Shown one piece after another: positions 12,791-24,790 of a stretch of DNA of 64,000 bases. How positions within the stretch are numbered: the first letter of the stretch is position 1; every line of letters starts with the position of its first letter. The position numbers and the translations under genes were made by a program. Under the pieces are notes generated by a model. That model was given only the letters and a program-made list of their open reading frames with translations. It was not told the DNA's origin and did no database searches. The stretch comes from Zanthoxylum bungeanum (lineage: Eukaryota > Streptophyta > Magnoliopsida > Sapindales > Rutaceae), in the NCBI GenBank assembly GCA_019454045.1, contig SKCR01006517.1, forward strand, positions 1-64,000. The letters run 5' to 3'.

Positions 12791-12879
12791 AAGGAGGAGG
12801 AATATTTCAAACTTGATGTAATAGATAGTATCATCCACAACACAAATGCAATGCAACTTCCACTGACAAACTTGAAGCA

Positions 12880-13385
12880 TGCATCACCAACAAGACTGAC
12901 AGAGAATTAGATGATGAGATTCTCGAATGTGTCAACTATCTTGACGGAGCCTCTCGTTTCAAATCGACAGCACATGTAGAAAGCTTGTAACTATTGAAAT
13001 AGAAGCGAATCAAGTCCTCGATTGAATAACCACCGTAGTTGAAACTAAATTCAATTTCGAGCCATCTCAGGTATGCATACTTGGAAAAATCTTCTAATTT
13101 ACAGGTGATTATTTCTTCATCGCTAACAGAGGTGTAGAAAGATAAGTTGTTGAGAGTGCTACATGAGCACAAGAGAGTTATTGGCTGGACTATAGCAGAC
13201 ATTTGAAGCATCAGTCCATCATTTTCCATGCATAAAATCCTGATGAATGACGAGTACAAAGCCACAATGGACATAAATTGAGACTGAATCTAATCATGAA
13301 AGAAGTTGTAAAGAAAGAAATCATCAAATGGTTGGGCGCAGACATTATCTACCCCATCTCTGCCAGCTCTTGGGTGAGTCCTATG
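12880..13385 (+). pseudogene. pol: Athila-1 reverse transcriptase, N-terminal piece
   Basis: This remnant leads into reverse transcriptase. Near 13290-13385 it reads IMKEVVKKEIIKWLGADIIYPIS...WVSPM in slightly shifted frames, the conserved start of Athila RT. It is cut exactly after cctatg by the copia LTR at 13386. The reading resumes at 31396 on the far side of the 18-kb insertion. Confidence 0.85.
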
Positions 13386-15320
13386 TGTTGGGAAGTGGCA
13401 CGCCAGTGCACAGCGGAAAAATAAAAATTATGATGCCACTTTCCCTTTACCCAAGATCCATTTGTTTTGATTATTCTACAAGTGTAGGCATGTTACTATA
13501 TATTCTAAGCATAAAAATCATAAAAGATGCAAATAACATAAACCTAAACATACTAAACTATCATAAGAACTCTAATTAAAATAAAGAGAGAAAAAGACTT
13601 ACTTGAACCGAAGACTCCTCCAGTCCTCCCTCCAATCTACAAACTTTTCGCGAACTCAGCAAGTTCTTCCACGTTCCAAAGAGCCACCCAATTTTGTGGC
13701 CTCCACAGATGCACACACCAAAGCCAAAACTCAACGGCAAGACTACGCCTTGAGTGCACGGGTATTTTGCCCTTGGAGCTAGCCCAGGCAAATACCTCAA
13801 AACTTATAACTCGAGGTTCCTCTAGTCAATTAAAATTAAGGATCCTCAAAATCAGTGGCTTACTCTTAAACTTTAGAGTTTCTCACTTATATAAACCCAA
13901 GATATGAAAGGTTTGGTGCAAAAATTTGTGAAGAATTCTTTGGGTTTATATAGTGCTCCAAAGACAACAAAATTAATTAAGATTCCGATGTAGGATAAAA
14001 GCCAATTTAATCTTAGCTGTCGGATCTTAATTTAGTGGTTTAATAAGATTATAAAACCCTAATAAGAGTTTGGGCCGAATTAGAATTCAAAATAAATAAC
14101 AAAATTTTTGCCTTACTATTCAAGTGAATAGTAATTTTTTGTCTATTAAATCCAATTCCCAAAGTGCCCCTATCGTCATTCACCAATCCTAAAGCCACTA
14201 TGGAACCTCATAAATGATCTGTTCAATAATTAAACACATTGAAACATTTATGAACAATTCATACAGCAATCATATATGTTGTTAAATATATACTGTGCAC
14301 TATTTACCATTGATTTCAACTTTGTTGTGTGTGACCTTTTGGGTCCCCCTTAAGTTGGACATGAAATAAATCGTGGTAATTTAATCGAACATAGATTATC
14401 CTCCGATCAGATGGTCGTTCGATTTCAATGACCAAGGTTGACATCTAGCAACATGCCTAAATGAGAAGGAAAGATATATATATACCCATTCTGTACGCGA
14501 TTACATATGATACGTTCCATCGCCTCACTGTATCCCCATATATTGACATAGGGTACGAACAGTGTCTATCCATATGGTCAAAGGTATATTATTGATAGCG
14601 TCATCAATCGTGCTAACCCAAGAATCTCACATGATTCTTCCCATGTGGCCACAGTCTCAAACATTGATCACACATATCAACACGCTAACTGGAATACTAC
14701 TCTTATAAGAAGATATTATCTAAGAGAGTGGTGATTCTCTGTTGTATCTTCACAAACTTCATGTCTTTCAACAAATGACCCAATCATACCATTGTAACCA
14801 GATCTTTTGAACCGGGGAAGGAGAATGTCAAAGTTATTTGATCTACACATAAGATTGTAAAGACCTCAAGTCTAATTACTAGTCATATAATCAATACATG
14901 AAAGTTATCACAGACACATGGGATAAACACTCCATGTGAAAACTTTCAGCGGTTAGTTTGATGGACACGAGCAACTCATACATCCATGTGATACACCAAG
15001 CGGACGGATCTCCGCTAGTAGCCTATGAGATCGGCTACCCCACTTAAGGGCAGTTCATATCATCATGCTAGTCTCTCCGCTTTATGAACGCATAGATTAT
15101 TCATAAAACTATGACTAGAAATATTTAAGAGTAATGATTCTCATAAGGCGTGGACATCATCGTCTTATTACTCCAAGGGCTTTATTACAGTGTTGATGAT
15201 TCATTTAAGTTATGTAAGACATGTATAATAAAGATTGCCATTTTTTTAATTAATGAAAATATTATAAATACATGTATATATAGCCCATCCACAAGCTGGG
15301 TATAGGGCATATCCCTAATA
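13386..15320 (-). repeat. 3' LTR of Angela-like copia (left copy)
   Basis: On the + strand it starts tgttgggaag and ends ccctaata (the other copy ends ccctaaca), 1935 bp. Its partner is 19448-19768 joined to 29753-31395. It contains a conserved 13-bp inverted repeat with TATA boxes (13888-13952). Short open frames at 13328-13800 have no recognisable product. Confidence 0.9.
13888..13952. promoter_or_regulatory. TATA-box inverted repeat in LTR
   Basis: Perfect 13-bp arms tatataaacccaa (13888-13900) and ttgggtttatata (13940-13952) are separated by 39 bp. The right arm gives TATATAAA on the minus strand, the transcribed strand of this element, and is the probable LTR promoter TATA box. The left arm gives the same box on the + strand. 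Both arms and the spacer are kept in the other LTR (29937-30001). Confidence 0.6.
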
Positions 15321-15331
15321 ATCTACCATTT
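15321..15331 (-). other. Decayed polypurine tract of Angela-like element
   Basis: On the minus strand aaatggtagat directly precedes the LTR, matching the copia PPT aagtgggagat with a few changes. It marks the 3' end of the internal region. Confidence 0.5.
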
Positions 15332-15639
15332 GCACTATAGCCAACTAGTATGAATCTGGACACCATACTCTCGGGTGTGCCTATCATGCTTTTGTTGAGT
15401 CAGCCCTTTAGTCAGAGAATCTACAAGATTATCTTATGTGGGTATTTTCTCTATAATAACTTCTTTTCTCTCAATAATCTCCCTGATGAGATGAAATCGC
15501 CTGAGTACATGCTTGGATTTCTTGTGGGACCTTGGTTTCTTTGATTGAGCAATGGCGCCCGTGTTGTCACAGTATATTGTGACACCATTCTTTATCGCGG
15601 GAAACACTTCCAGCTCCGTGATGAACTTCTTTATCCAGA

Positions 15640-16677
15640 CTACATCTTTATCCAGACTGCTTCTTTAGCTGCCTCAGATGCTGTAATATACTCGGCTTCA
15701 GAGGTGGAGTCCACTTTAGTTGACTGCTTTGAGCATTTCCACCTGACAACACCGCCATTCAAAGTAAACAGATATCCTATTTGTGATCTACTGTCATCCT
15801 TATCGGTCTGAAAGCTCGCATCACAGTAACCAATGACATTCATCTTAGAACAGTCTCCGTTTGTTAAAAACACTTCCTTAGTTATTCTTAGATACTTAAG
15901 GATTATTTTGACAACTGCCCAGTGTTGCTCACCAGGATTTGTCTGATACCTACTCGTTATGCTAAGAGCATAAGAGACATCAGGTCTTGTATATAGCATG
16001 ATGTACATGATCGATCCTAATGCTAAAGCATAAGGAATCCTACTCATACGCTCTCTATCTGAAGGAGTATGTGGACATTTCTTCTTAGATAATTTGATTC
16101 CATGACAAGTAGGTAAATGACCTCTTTTGGAAACTTCATTTTTGAATCTTTTAAAAACTTTATCTATGTACATAAATTGAGAAAGTCCTAACAACCTGTG
16201 GCCGTTTAGTAGTAATGTTGCAGTTTCTAAAGCAAGACCCCAAAATGAAAGAGGTAGATCCGTGTGTGGCATCATTGATCGGACCATATCTAATAATGTT
16301 CGATTTCTCCTTTCGGAGACCCCATTATACTGTGGAGTTCCCGGAGGAGTCCACTGGGAAACAATGCCATTTTCTCTCAAGTAATCATGAAATTCGTTGC
16401 TTAAGTATTCACCACCTCGGTCAGACCTTAGTGACTTAATACTTTTATTAAGCTGGTTTTCTACTTCAGCTTTGAAGTCTTTGAATTTCTCAAAGGCTTC
16501 ATATTTGTACCGCATAAGGTACACATACATATATCGCGAGTGATCATCGATAAAGGTAATGAAGTAGGAGGATCCACCTCTAGCAGTGGCTGATATTGGT
16601 CTGCATACATCAGAGTGTATGAGTTCTAATGTCTCCACTGCACGCTTTCCTTTACCTTTGAAGGGTAATTTGGTCAT
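15640..16677 (-). pseudogene. pol: Fused integrase core and RNase H (copia pol with RT deleted)
   Basis: An intact 345-codon frame. The first ~165 residues are copia integrase: HSDVC, FITFIDDHSRYMYVY, LRSDRGGEYLSNEF and TPPGTPQYNGVSERRNR, keeping D, D and the downstream E region. After FWGLALETATLLLNG it passes in frame to QFMYIDKVFKRFKNEVSKRG and on through RIPYALALGSIMYIMLYTRPDVSYA to RNase H (NVIGYCDASFQTDKDDSRSQ, VDSTSEAEYITASEAAKEAVW). So about 500 residues including the whole RT palm are missing, without a frameshift. The upstream frame is open to a pre-integrase domain (16690-16870). The residues after KEAVWIKM are lost to a stop. Not autonomous without RT. Confidence 0.85.
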
Positions 16678-16689
16678 TTTACCAAGTAA

Positions 16690-16875
16690 ACAAGACTCAG
16701 AAGTTCCATAAGGTTCATATTTGAAGGGTCTGAAATACCTATCCTTATGTAGCTTAGTTAATCTTGTTTCATTGATATGACCTAAGCGACTGTGCCATAG
16801 AAGTGATTCATTGAGATTATTCTAGTTAACATGGTATATATTAGAGGTTGAACATTCTTTGTTAGTTTATAAGAC
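16690..16875 (-). pseudogene. pol: copia pre-integrase (GAG_pre-integrs) zinc-binding segment
   Basis: Minus-strand translation gives NNLNESLLWHSRLGHINETRLTKLHKDRYF... followed by the ESCLLGKMTK junction. This is the HHCC zinc-binding domain in front of copia integrase (WHxRLGH...C..C). It continues in frame into the segment at 15640-16677. An in-frame stop lies near its N-terminal end. Confidence 0.75.
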
Positions 16876-17061
16876 ATAGATATCATTATTCAAAATACCA
16901 TCTCCATATTTTATTTCATTGAAATAAATAGAACATTCATTACAACTTATTAGGCATGAAAAGACTTTATTACATAAAAAAGAAATTGAGATGATGTTCT
17001 TTAGTTGAAAAGGTATATAAACAAAATCTTCTAAGTCTAAAAACTAAACCATTCGGAAAAA

Positions 17062-18071
17062 CTAATGAATAAGTCCCCATGCATAATGCAGCCAGTTTGC
17101 TCCATTACCCATGCGTAAGTCAACCTCCCCATGACAGAGTCTCCTACTGTTTCTCAGGCCCTGCACATTGTTACACAAATGAGTCCCACAATCGGTGTCA
17201 AGCACCCAAGTAGAAGGTTCAGAGTTTTGAGAATATAGTTCAATCATATACAACATACCTGAAGCATTGGGCTTTCCAGCTTTCTTGGCTTTCAAGGATC
17301 TGCAGTCTTTCTTCCAATGTCTCTTCTTTCCACAAAAGAAATATTTCTCCTTTCCCTTTTTCTTCTCCACCTTCCTATTGGGCTTTAGGTGATCTGGAGC
17401 CATGGCATTGCCCTTGTTTTTCTTTAGGCCTCGTGGCTTCAGATTCGTACCCGTAAGCATGACGGAGGTTTTAAGCTCCAGTTTCAAGTCCTTATGTGCT
17501 TGCTTTATCAGATTATGCAATTCTGCTAAAGTAGTTTCTTTATCAGATAGATGAAACTGCATATTAAAGTTAGAGAATTCTTTTGGTAAGGACTGAAGAA
17601 TTAGATCCTGAAATATCTGATGATCCATGATGAACCCGAGGTTGGCCAATTTTTCAATATGGCCAAATCATCTTAAGTAATGTCCACTAAAAGATCATTT
17701 CTTATACATTGTTTGGAATAAGGCACATGACATTTGGAATCTCATGGTATGAACGGAAGTTGCATACAACTCTTTCAAGTGAAAGATGATGGTTTGACCA
17801 TCTATATCTTCGTGAGCTTTCTGAAGTTCGTCCGACAAAGAGGTAAGCATTATGCAAACTGCTCGCTCATCATCATCGACATGTTTCTTCCAAGCATCAA
17901 ATGTATTTTGGTCAGCATCTTCTGTGGGTTCAGAGGGAAATGGTCTTTCAAGAACATATAAAATCTTTTCTTGTAGTAAAATAATTTTATGATTTCTAAA
18001 CCAGTCATTGTAGTTGTCCCATTTGAGCTTATGCTCATCAAGGATGGAATGAAGTGATACTCTGTTTGCAT
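17062..18071 (-). pseudogene. gag: copia gag with zinc knuckle and protease start
   Basis: Copia gag (UBN2/Retrotran_gag type). A 73-codon N-terminal piece (17850-18071) and a 195-codon C-terminal piece (17062-17649) are in different frames. The C-terminal piece contains ILQSLPKEFSNFNMQFHLSD, a Lys-rich stretch, the knuckle FFCGKKRHWKKDC (first Cys of the CCHC changed to Phe, Gly before His also changed) and the protease start STWVLDTDCGTHLC, where the DTG/DSG active site reads DTD. Both changes suggest loss of function even where the frame is open. Confidence 0.8.
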
Positions 18072-19447
18072 TTGAATGTTTGTGAAATATTTTAACCCAC
18101 CTGTTAAGAGAGAATATTAAAATAGGAATATATTTTCATTAATGTTTCATAATAACATAGGCTTTTAATATTATGAAGTTACTCTCACTCAATTATTTTA
18201 AAATTTTAGGCAATTCGCATTAACCCCATTATGATGGATTTCTTTTGGGCAAGGATCCCATTATCATCATTTCATAACTCCGATTAAGGCTTGTAGTTAT
18301 AAAATATGATAATTAGGTAGATTCCCAACTAATTTATGATATAAATCACAATTCCTTGATCATTGGGTTGGGCAATCAAACATATCATAGCTTATGCTAG
18401 TCCTTGTGGACAACCAATCTTTGCCACTAAGTTATAAGACCATGCCAAAGGGTCACTGCGTCTTATGACTCAGAAAAGTCAAACCATTGTCAATAGTATG
18501 ATTTAGGGACAAATTGGTATTGGTCAGTCTGGTAAAGCCTAGTCCAGCCAATACAGTTTAAGCCCTTTGGGTCTATACTTTACAATGGAGGTAAATTTTA
18601 GACTTAAATTATTATTGAGGATTTTAGCAAGTTTAAGTGAATAACTATCAAATGGATTCCTCCATTGAAAATTCCCCAGAGGGAGGGTGGAGCGAACTCT
18701 CTTAAATACCCTTATCTCTTAAGCTCTTATCGCCTTAGTGACAGTAATAAACAATAGATCTTCCAAATTAGTCCAACACTTTAAATATTCTTTAAGGTAA
18801 GCTTTGAGTAAATTATTATCTAGATGTCTTCACAGCTTTTTCTTTTGGCTATAAAAAGGTAGTGAGTGAAGAAAGACACCAAATCATTATCTAACTCTAG
18901 TAATAACTTTCGTTAAATTAACTTTAGTTTGGAAAGTTTTATTAACGCCTTGGTCCTACCCCACTTGTATCTTTTATAATGTCTTTTATTATAAACAAGT
19001 GATTTATATTTATTAGCCTTAAAGGTTATAAATCTCTAAGTTCATCACAGAATAATTACTTAGCTAATGGATAAGCAATACACTCTCTATTTCTTAGAAA
19101 GTCTCTAGATGCTTGCACCCTAAAATAATCATGACAATTCTAATCATACATAGAATCATCAAGCATATGAGTTTTAATATGTTGGAATTATTTTTGGCAT
19201 TAAATAACTTTGATTAATATTTAATTATGATATTTCATTTTATTTTATTCAAATAAATTTACTATTCACATCTGCAGATGCGTGAACTTTAAATGCAATT
19301 TCAGAATTCAAATCCTAACCAAATAATGTAAAACTTGTGCCTAAAATTAATTTCAGGGTGTTAGCTTTCCAACGAGCTTTTAAACACCCAATTTCGAGTT
19401 CAAATGAGTGACAACTAATCAAAACATAAACGGTGCGCTGGTACTGC
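18072..19447 (-). other. Leader / untranslated region of Angela-like element
   Basis: AT-rich stretch between gag and the 5' LTR. No protein-like frame is seen. A short pyrimidine run lies at 18660-18720 and direct repeats are weak. The sequence next to the LTR (19430-19447) does not show a clean initiator-Met primer-binding site, unlike the other copia elements here. Confidence 0.5.
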
Positions 19448-19768
19448 TGTTGGGAAGCGGCGGTGAGTGCGCAGCGGAAAAATAAAAATTATGATGCCGC
19501 TGTCCCTTTGCCCAAAACCCATTTGTTTTTATTATTCTACAAGCCTAAGTATGTTATTATATATTCTAAGCATAAAACTCATAAAACATGCAAAGAACAT
19601 GAACCTAAACATGTTAACTATCATAAGAACTCTAATTAAAATAAAGAAAGAAAAAGACTTACTTGAACCGAAGACTCCTCTAGTCCTCCCTCCAATCTAC
19701 AAGCTTTTCTCGAACTCAGCAAGCTCTTCCATGTTCCAAAGAGCCACCCAAGTGTGTGGCCTCCAAAG
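19448..19768 (-). repeat. 5' LTR of Angela-like copia, first part
   Basis: Starts tgttgggaagcgg and matches 13386-13700. It is interrupted at 19769 by the nested copia element. The last five bases, caaag, are the target duplication. Confidence 0.9.
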
Positions 19769-21869
19769 TGTTGGGTTTCTATTAAGTACCAAGGATCATT
19801 TATAAGCAATGAAACACATGTGAATACACAAAGGAGAATGGCAGAATCATACTCACTTTGATCAGATTGGATGCTACGAAGAACAAAACTTTTTATGCCC
19901 TTTGAGTGAAGCTCACGCCATGTTGTTCTTTGTCCTCCATCTTCATCTTCAAGCTCCAAGCTTTATCAATGGTGATTCCAAGCTCAAAGGTGGGTTTCCC
20001 TATCACCTTTTATGCCTCTAATATGTGTTAGCACATTGAAGACTTGCCAAAAATCTTCATCTTTCTTCTAATGGTTCTCGGCCAAGCCTTGAAATGGTGA
20101 AGAAATTGGTTTCAAAAACCAAAAGGGTAGAGGGAGTATTTGGCCTCTATGGCCGAATAACAAAGAGGGGGAGAGAGAGATAATGGTTTCATTTTGTGTA
20201 TTTGTTAATTGATTTCAAAAAAAAATTAAAACAAATACCAAATTCAACTTTCAAAAAGTTAAAAAGCAAAAAGTATTAAAGCTTTCCATCATCACACATC
20301 ACTATTCATATCACATCTATTACTATTCATGACAAGTTGTCAAGTCACTCAAAGTGAATAGACATCACATCAATCAAGTTGTTAAGTCACATCACTCAAA
20401 GTGACAAGTGATTTGACGCTTGAAGTGACTAGCGATTTGACGTTTGATTTGACTTGCGTGCCGTACTCGAATTCGAAATGCGAATGCGCTCATAAATAAT
20501 CCCAGGCTCAGATTCGCTAATTCCAAATTAATGAATTTCCGGCGTGACGTAATTAAATCTAATTTAATTAAATAATCATGCCAAGCATAATTACTATTCA
20601 CGTCGCTAATGAATTAATTCGTTCGCCCGGATTAAAATCTAATTTTAATTCCGCGTCGAAATCCAATTTCATTTAATATATCGAATATATTAATTTACCG
20701 ATTAATTCCGAATTAATCATTCTCTCTCTTTAAATGATATTTTATCCTAGATAAAATACCTCAGTAATTAATCCCAGGTTAATTTTCTCTGTCTTCAAAT
20801 TAATCCCAGATTAATTGAAGTGCGAGTCATACATCATCGGTGAATCTTCGGGAAGTGACCCATGAGATCCCCGGATATGTTGGTAGTAAATACGATTATC
20901 GGACTATCCGAATACGTACGTACCAAGTACTACGTTTTACCAATTTACAAGACAAGGTTGGCTTCTAGCAAAGCGCCATGCCTACCCAATTCTCCAGAAA
21001 CATGCTTACAGGAATAAGCGATCTATATCAGGCGTAGTATACATAGTATTGTGCATGTCGATCCAGTATCGGACTGTCACGTGCTAGGTCTGGGGTTGGA
21101 GCTGTGTCTGCCCCGTACGAAGCACATGTCGGATGTCTGGTAACTAGTCTCTATAATCGGATATACATGACCTAGTCATAATATCCCGATAGCTACAACA
21201 TTTAAGAGCACCAGTTCCATATCCTACGTGACATCATCTCCACTATGACTGGAGTGATACTTCCGTCTTGACATCACACCCAACATACTATGATTCTCAA
21301 TATACCCAGCAGAGGCATACACAGAACCAGTTAAAGCCCTGGACGACCAAAACCAAAGTAAATTAATAGTCGTAAGTATTAGCGGTGCATGTCTCAAGTT
21401 AAGACCAAATACACCTACCCTGATGTCGGACTTCCATAGACACATATTCATACTACCAATGGAATTCCGAATGGGTCTATCCAGAGCGAAGCGATTTTCA
21501 GTACCATCGGTAAAACACAACCTCCTATTACACTTGCATGAGTATCCAATACCTAAATATATGAGAACTATGCTGTTATGATCTCACATAACACGCACAA
21601 GTATAATACAAGTCTTTTACGCATTTATCGATGTCCAATCTCGATAATACTCTGACTAGGGATATTTAATGATTTATCCTTCGTGGACTGATACTGTCTC
21701 ATATCATTCTTAATCCAGGAACAAATCATAAAGACCTCCTATCATTTATACATCTTGGTGATCTAATCACAAATGATAAGAGAGCAATCTCGTTTGTCAT
21801 ATAGTTAATTTGTACAACAACACCATGATCTGTAAAAATAATGACGTTATGGGTCATAACTGTCCAACA
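19769..21869 (-). repeat. 3' LTR of nested copia
   Basis: On the + strand it starts tgttgggtttct and ends ctgtccaaca. It matches 27728-29752. It holds the family's short-hairpin cluster (about 20510-20830) and a repeat of the type gatttgacg(c/t)ttga (20405-20450). Small open frames at 20392-20601 and 21224-21520 lie in the LTR and recur in the other copy; no protein family is recognised. Confidence 0.95.
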
Positions 21870-21880
21870 ATCTCCCACTT
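21870..21880 (-). other. Polypurine tract of nested copia
   Basis: Minus strand aagtgggagat directly before the LTR, identical to the tract at 2929-2939. Confidence 0.85.
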
Positions 21881-24790
21881 GGCCTAGCTAGTCACTCGAG
21901 TGTCTAACACCTGAACTATGTACGGTTCGCTCAAACTACTGAGGAAAAGGTTTCGTCAGCGGATTTGCATGATTATACTCTGACGTGATTTATGCGATCA
22001 TCACATCGCCACGATGTATGATCCGAACGAATCAGAAGAATAGTCGAAGTATATATCTGGATCGTTGATGAGACCATTAATTCTTTAGCCTGTGCTGACG
22101 CTTAGCTCAGCTGCTAATAGAACTATATATAATCTTATTAGATTTATTATCGACCCAGATGGCTTCCATTACTGCCTCAGCTTCAGTAATAACCCGCATT
22201 TGTTGTTTATATAGTAGCAGTATCTTGCATGAAAGATTTCCAGCTCACTGTACCGTTATTCAAACTGTATAGTACCATTTGCGACATATAGTCGTTTTTA
22301 TCGGTTAGGAAACTTGCAGCAGTGATCCCAGTCACTTCAAGTTCTACTTCTCCATGGTTTAAGACAACATCCTTAGTTCTCTAAGATACTAACGGATGTT
22401 CTTAATATCAATCCAGTGACTATCACTTGGATTGTCTTGTTTGTGAATCCATATGCTCAAAGCGTATGAGACACCAGGTTACGTACATTTCTTCAATGTA
22501 CGAATTTCTCGGAGAGTTTTAACAACTTTAAATCTATCCCAGTAGATTTTTATTCCTAGAATAAAGGTTGTTTCTCCCAAGAATTCTACGGAGAATTTTC
22601 TCGAGAAAGCCAATCTTTCACCGATTGTTTTATGGGAATATCATTTCCAAGAAATGACATATTATCATTAATTAATAGGATAGCCACTGTCAGTGCCCTC
22701 CCACTAACCCTCTTCTAAACATAAGAATCATTTTCGTTTTGAATCAAATCATACACCATTATGATTACATTAAAACGATAATTCCAAGAACCTAATGCTT
22801 ACTCCAATCCAAACATAGATCGAATAACCTGAAAACATTATTTGCTAGTTATTAGTATGAAAAAACCGTCAAGATATTGTAAAAATCCTCCAAAAGGTTT
22901 CCTTTTCAGGAAGGCGATTTTCCCGTTCAGTTGCCATAATTCATAAATGAAACATGCAACATCAGCAAGCAATTTCCAAATGGATTTAACATGGCAACAG
23001 ATAAAAGGTTTCATCGTAATCAACACAATGTTGATAGCGATACCTTTCCGCTACAAGCCTAGCTTAGTGCGTTGGTACGTTGCCATCCATGTATGTCTTC
23101 CTTGAAGACTTATATAGTACCAATAGGCACAATGCCTTGCGGTACATCAACTAGTATTCTAAACATAGTTGATATACATGGAATCCATTTCGGATTTTAT
23201 ATGGCACTTTGCCATAATATGGAGTCGATACCTTGTATCACTTCCTCATACGTAGTCAATTGGCATTCCTCAATAAGATAGACATCTTTATGAGATGAGA
23301 TCAGAAATGCATACCCCAGGTTGTTTTCTGACTCTCTCCGACAAACACGGTTCTTATGTATTGAAGATTACTGGTACAGTTTCATCCTTGATGAACTGTT
23401 TGTGTTCCATTAAGGACTCGGTGCCTTGAACAGTATTACTCTGATTTTCATTGAGTTTTACTATCCTCCACTTTCCACTGCATACCGGTATTCCTTTTAG
23501 GAAAACCACATGGCGAGCAACAATCTAATTGTTCTCTTAGTGAGTTGTACAAGCAATATGCTTATGGTTTCCCAAGGATAACCTACAATTGGCACTTATC
23601 CAATTCGGGTTCTAGTCTGGTATCATCCAAACTTATGCCTAGCATACCCAAATCATCAGGAATGAGAAACCCGGTTTCTTTCCTGTTCATATCTAATATG
23701 AATTCTGTCAAACAGATTATTATGGAACCTTATTCAAAATAAGTATTGCACTGTTAATGATTATCCTTTGAATGAAATGGTAACTCATAGCGACTCATGA
23801 TTAACCTTATCATGTCTAACAAAATTTGGTTTCTCCGTTCGGACACACCGTCAAATTGACGTGTTCCGGGAGGAGTCCTCATTTGAAAGAATACTATACT
23901 CTTTCAAGTATTTAAGAAACTTATTGCTTAAGTATTTTCTATTACGGTCTCACCGTGAGAGTTTAATACTTTAGCCGATCTGTTTGTCTATTTCGTGTCG
24001 AAACTTTAAAAGTTTCCGATTCGTGTTTTAAAAGATACACATAACCATAACGTGATGCCACATCCGTAAGGCCACAAAATATTCATATCCACCTCTAGCC
24101 TAGCTAGACATGGGCCCACTTGTTTCACTATGAACTAGGGCTAACAGATCGGTGGCATTTACACTTTTACCAAGTAAATAGTATTTTAGGCACTTTGCCC
24201 AATAAACCAGATTCGTAGACTTTATTTGATTGGAATCAAATCAGTCCGAGTACCCACTCTTCAAAAGTGTGGATATACGAGTCTTGTTTCATTGTGTCCC
24301 AGACAACAATGCCACAATATGTTTCTTCTGATCAAATCAGTTTGAGCTATTTGTTCGTCATATTATATGTTTGAGATTTATCTATATTCAAAATATAAAT
24401 ACTGTCATTCACATCTAATGTGTTTATCTCAATATCATCTTTATATAATAAAACACTTTAATGTTTTAGAATATAAAGGTAAATCCTCAACGGATTAAAC
24501 ACTGATATAAAGATAATGTTTCTAGTCAAACTAGTTACATTATAACAGTTTCCTAATTTAAGTACACACCCAAGGGTAGTTCCTATAATTAGGTATCTAT
24601 GGTTAAAACAACGATTGTCATCCCGTTTCCTATTCGCAGATTAATCTCATCTGAAGTCAGTATCCTGCTCATAGCAGATTCTGCACATCAGTACATATAT
24701 TTATGTACCACACTAAGTATTTAAAATCCAATTTCAATACTAGTAGTGAACATCCTAATGATAAACATATTTAGAGTCAGAGCCTTGCCC
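21881..24790 (-). pseudogene. pol: copia pol remnant of nested element
   Basis: Minus-strand counterpart of 150-2928. RNase H lies near 21900-22400, RT around 22700-23350 (the SWNYRF...MVYDLIQNE block near 22735-22795) and integrase around 23800-24200 (the TPPGT..FD..SER region near 23840-23890). Stops and small indels are spread throughout and no frame exceeds about 75 codons. Domain order is as expected for copia (integrase before RT in the polyprotein). Confidence 0.7.
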
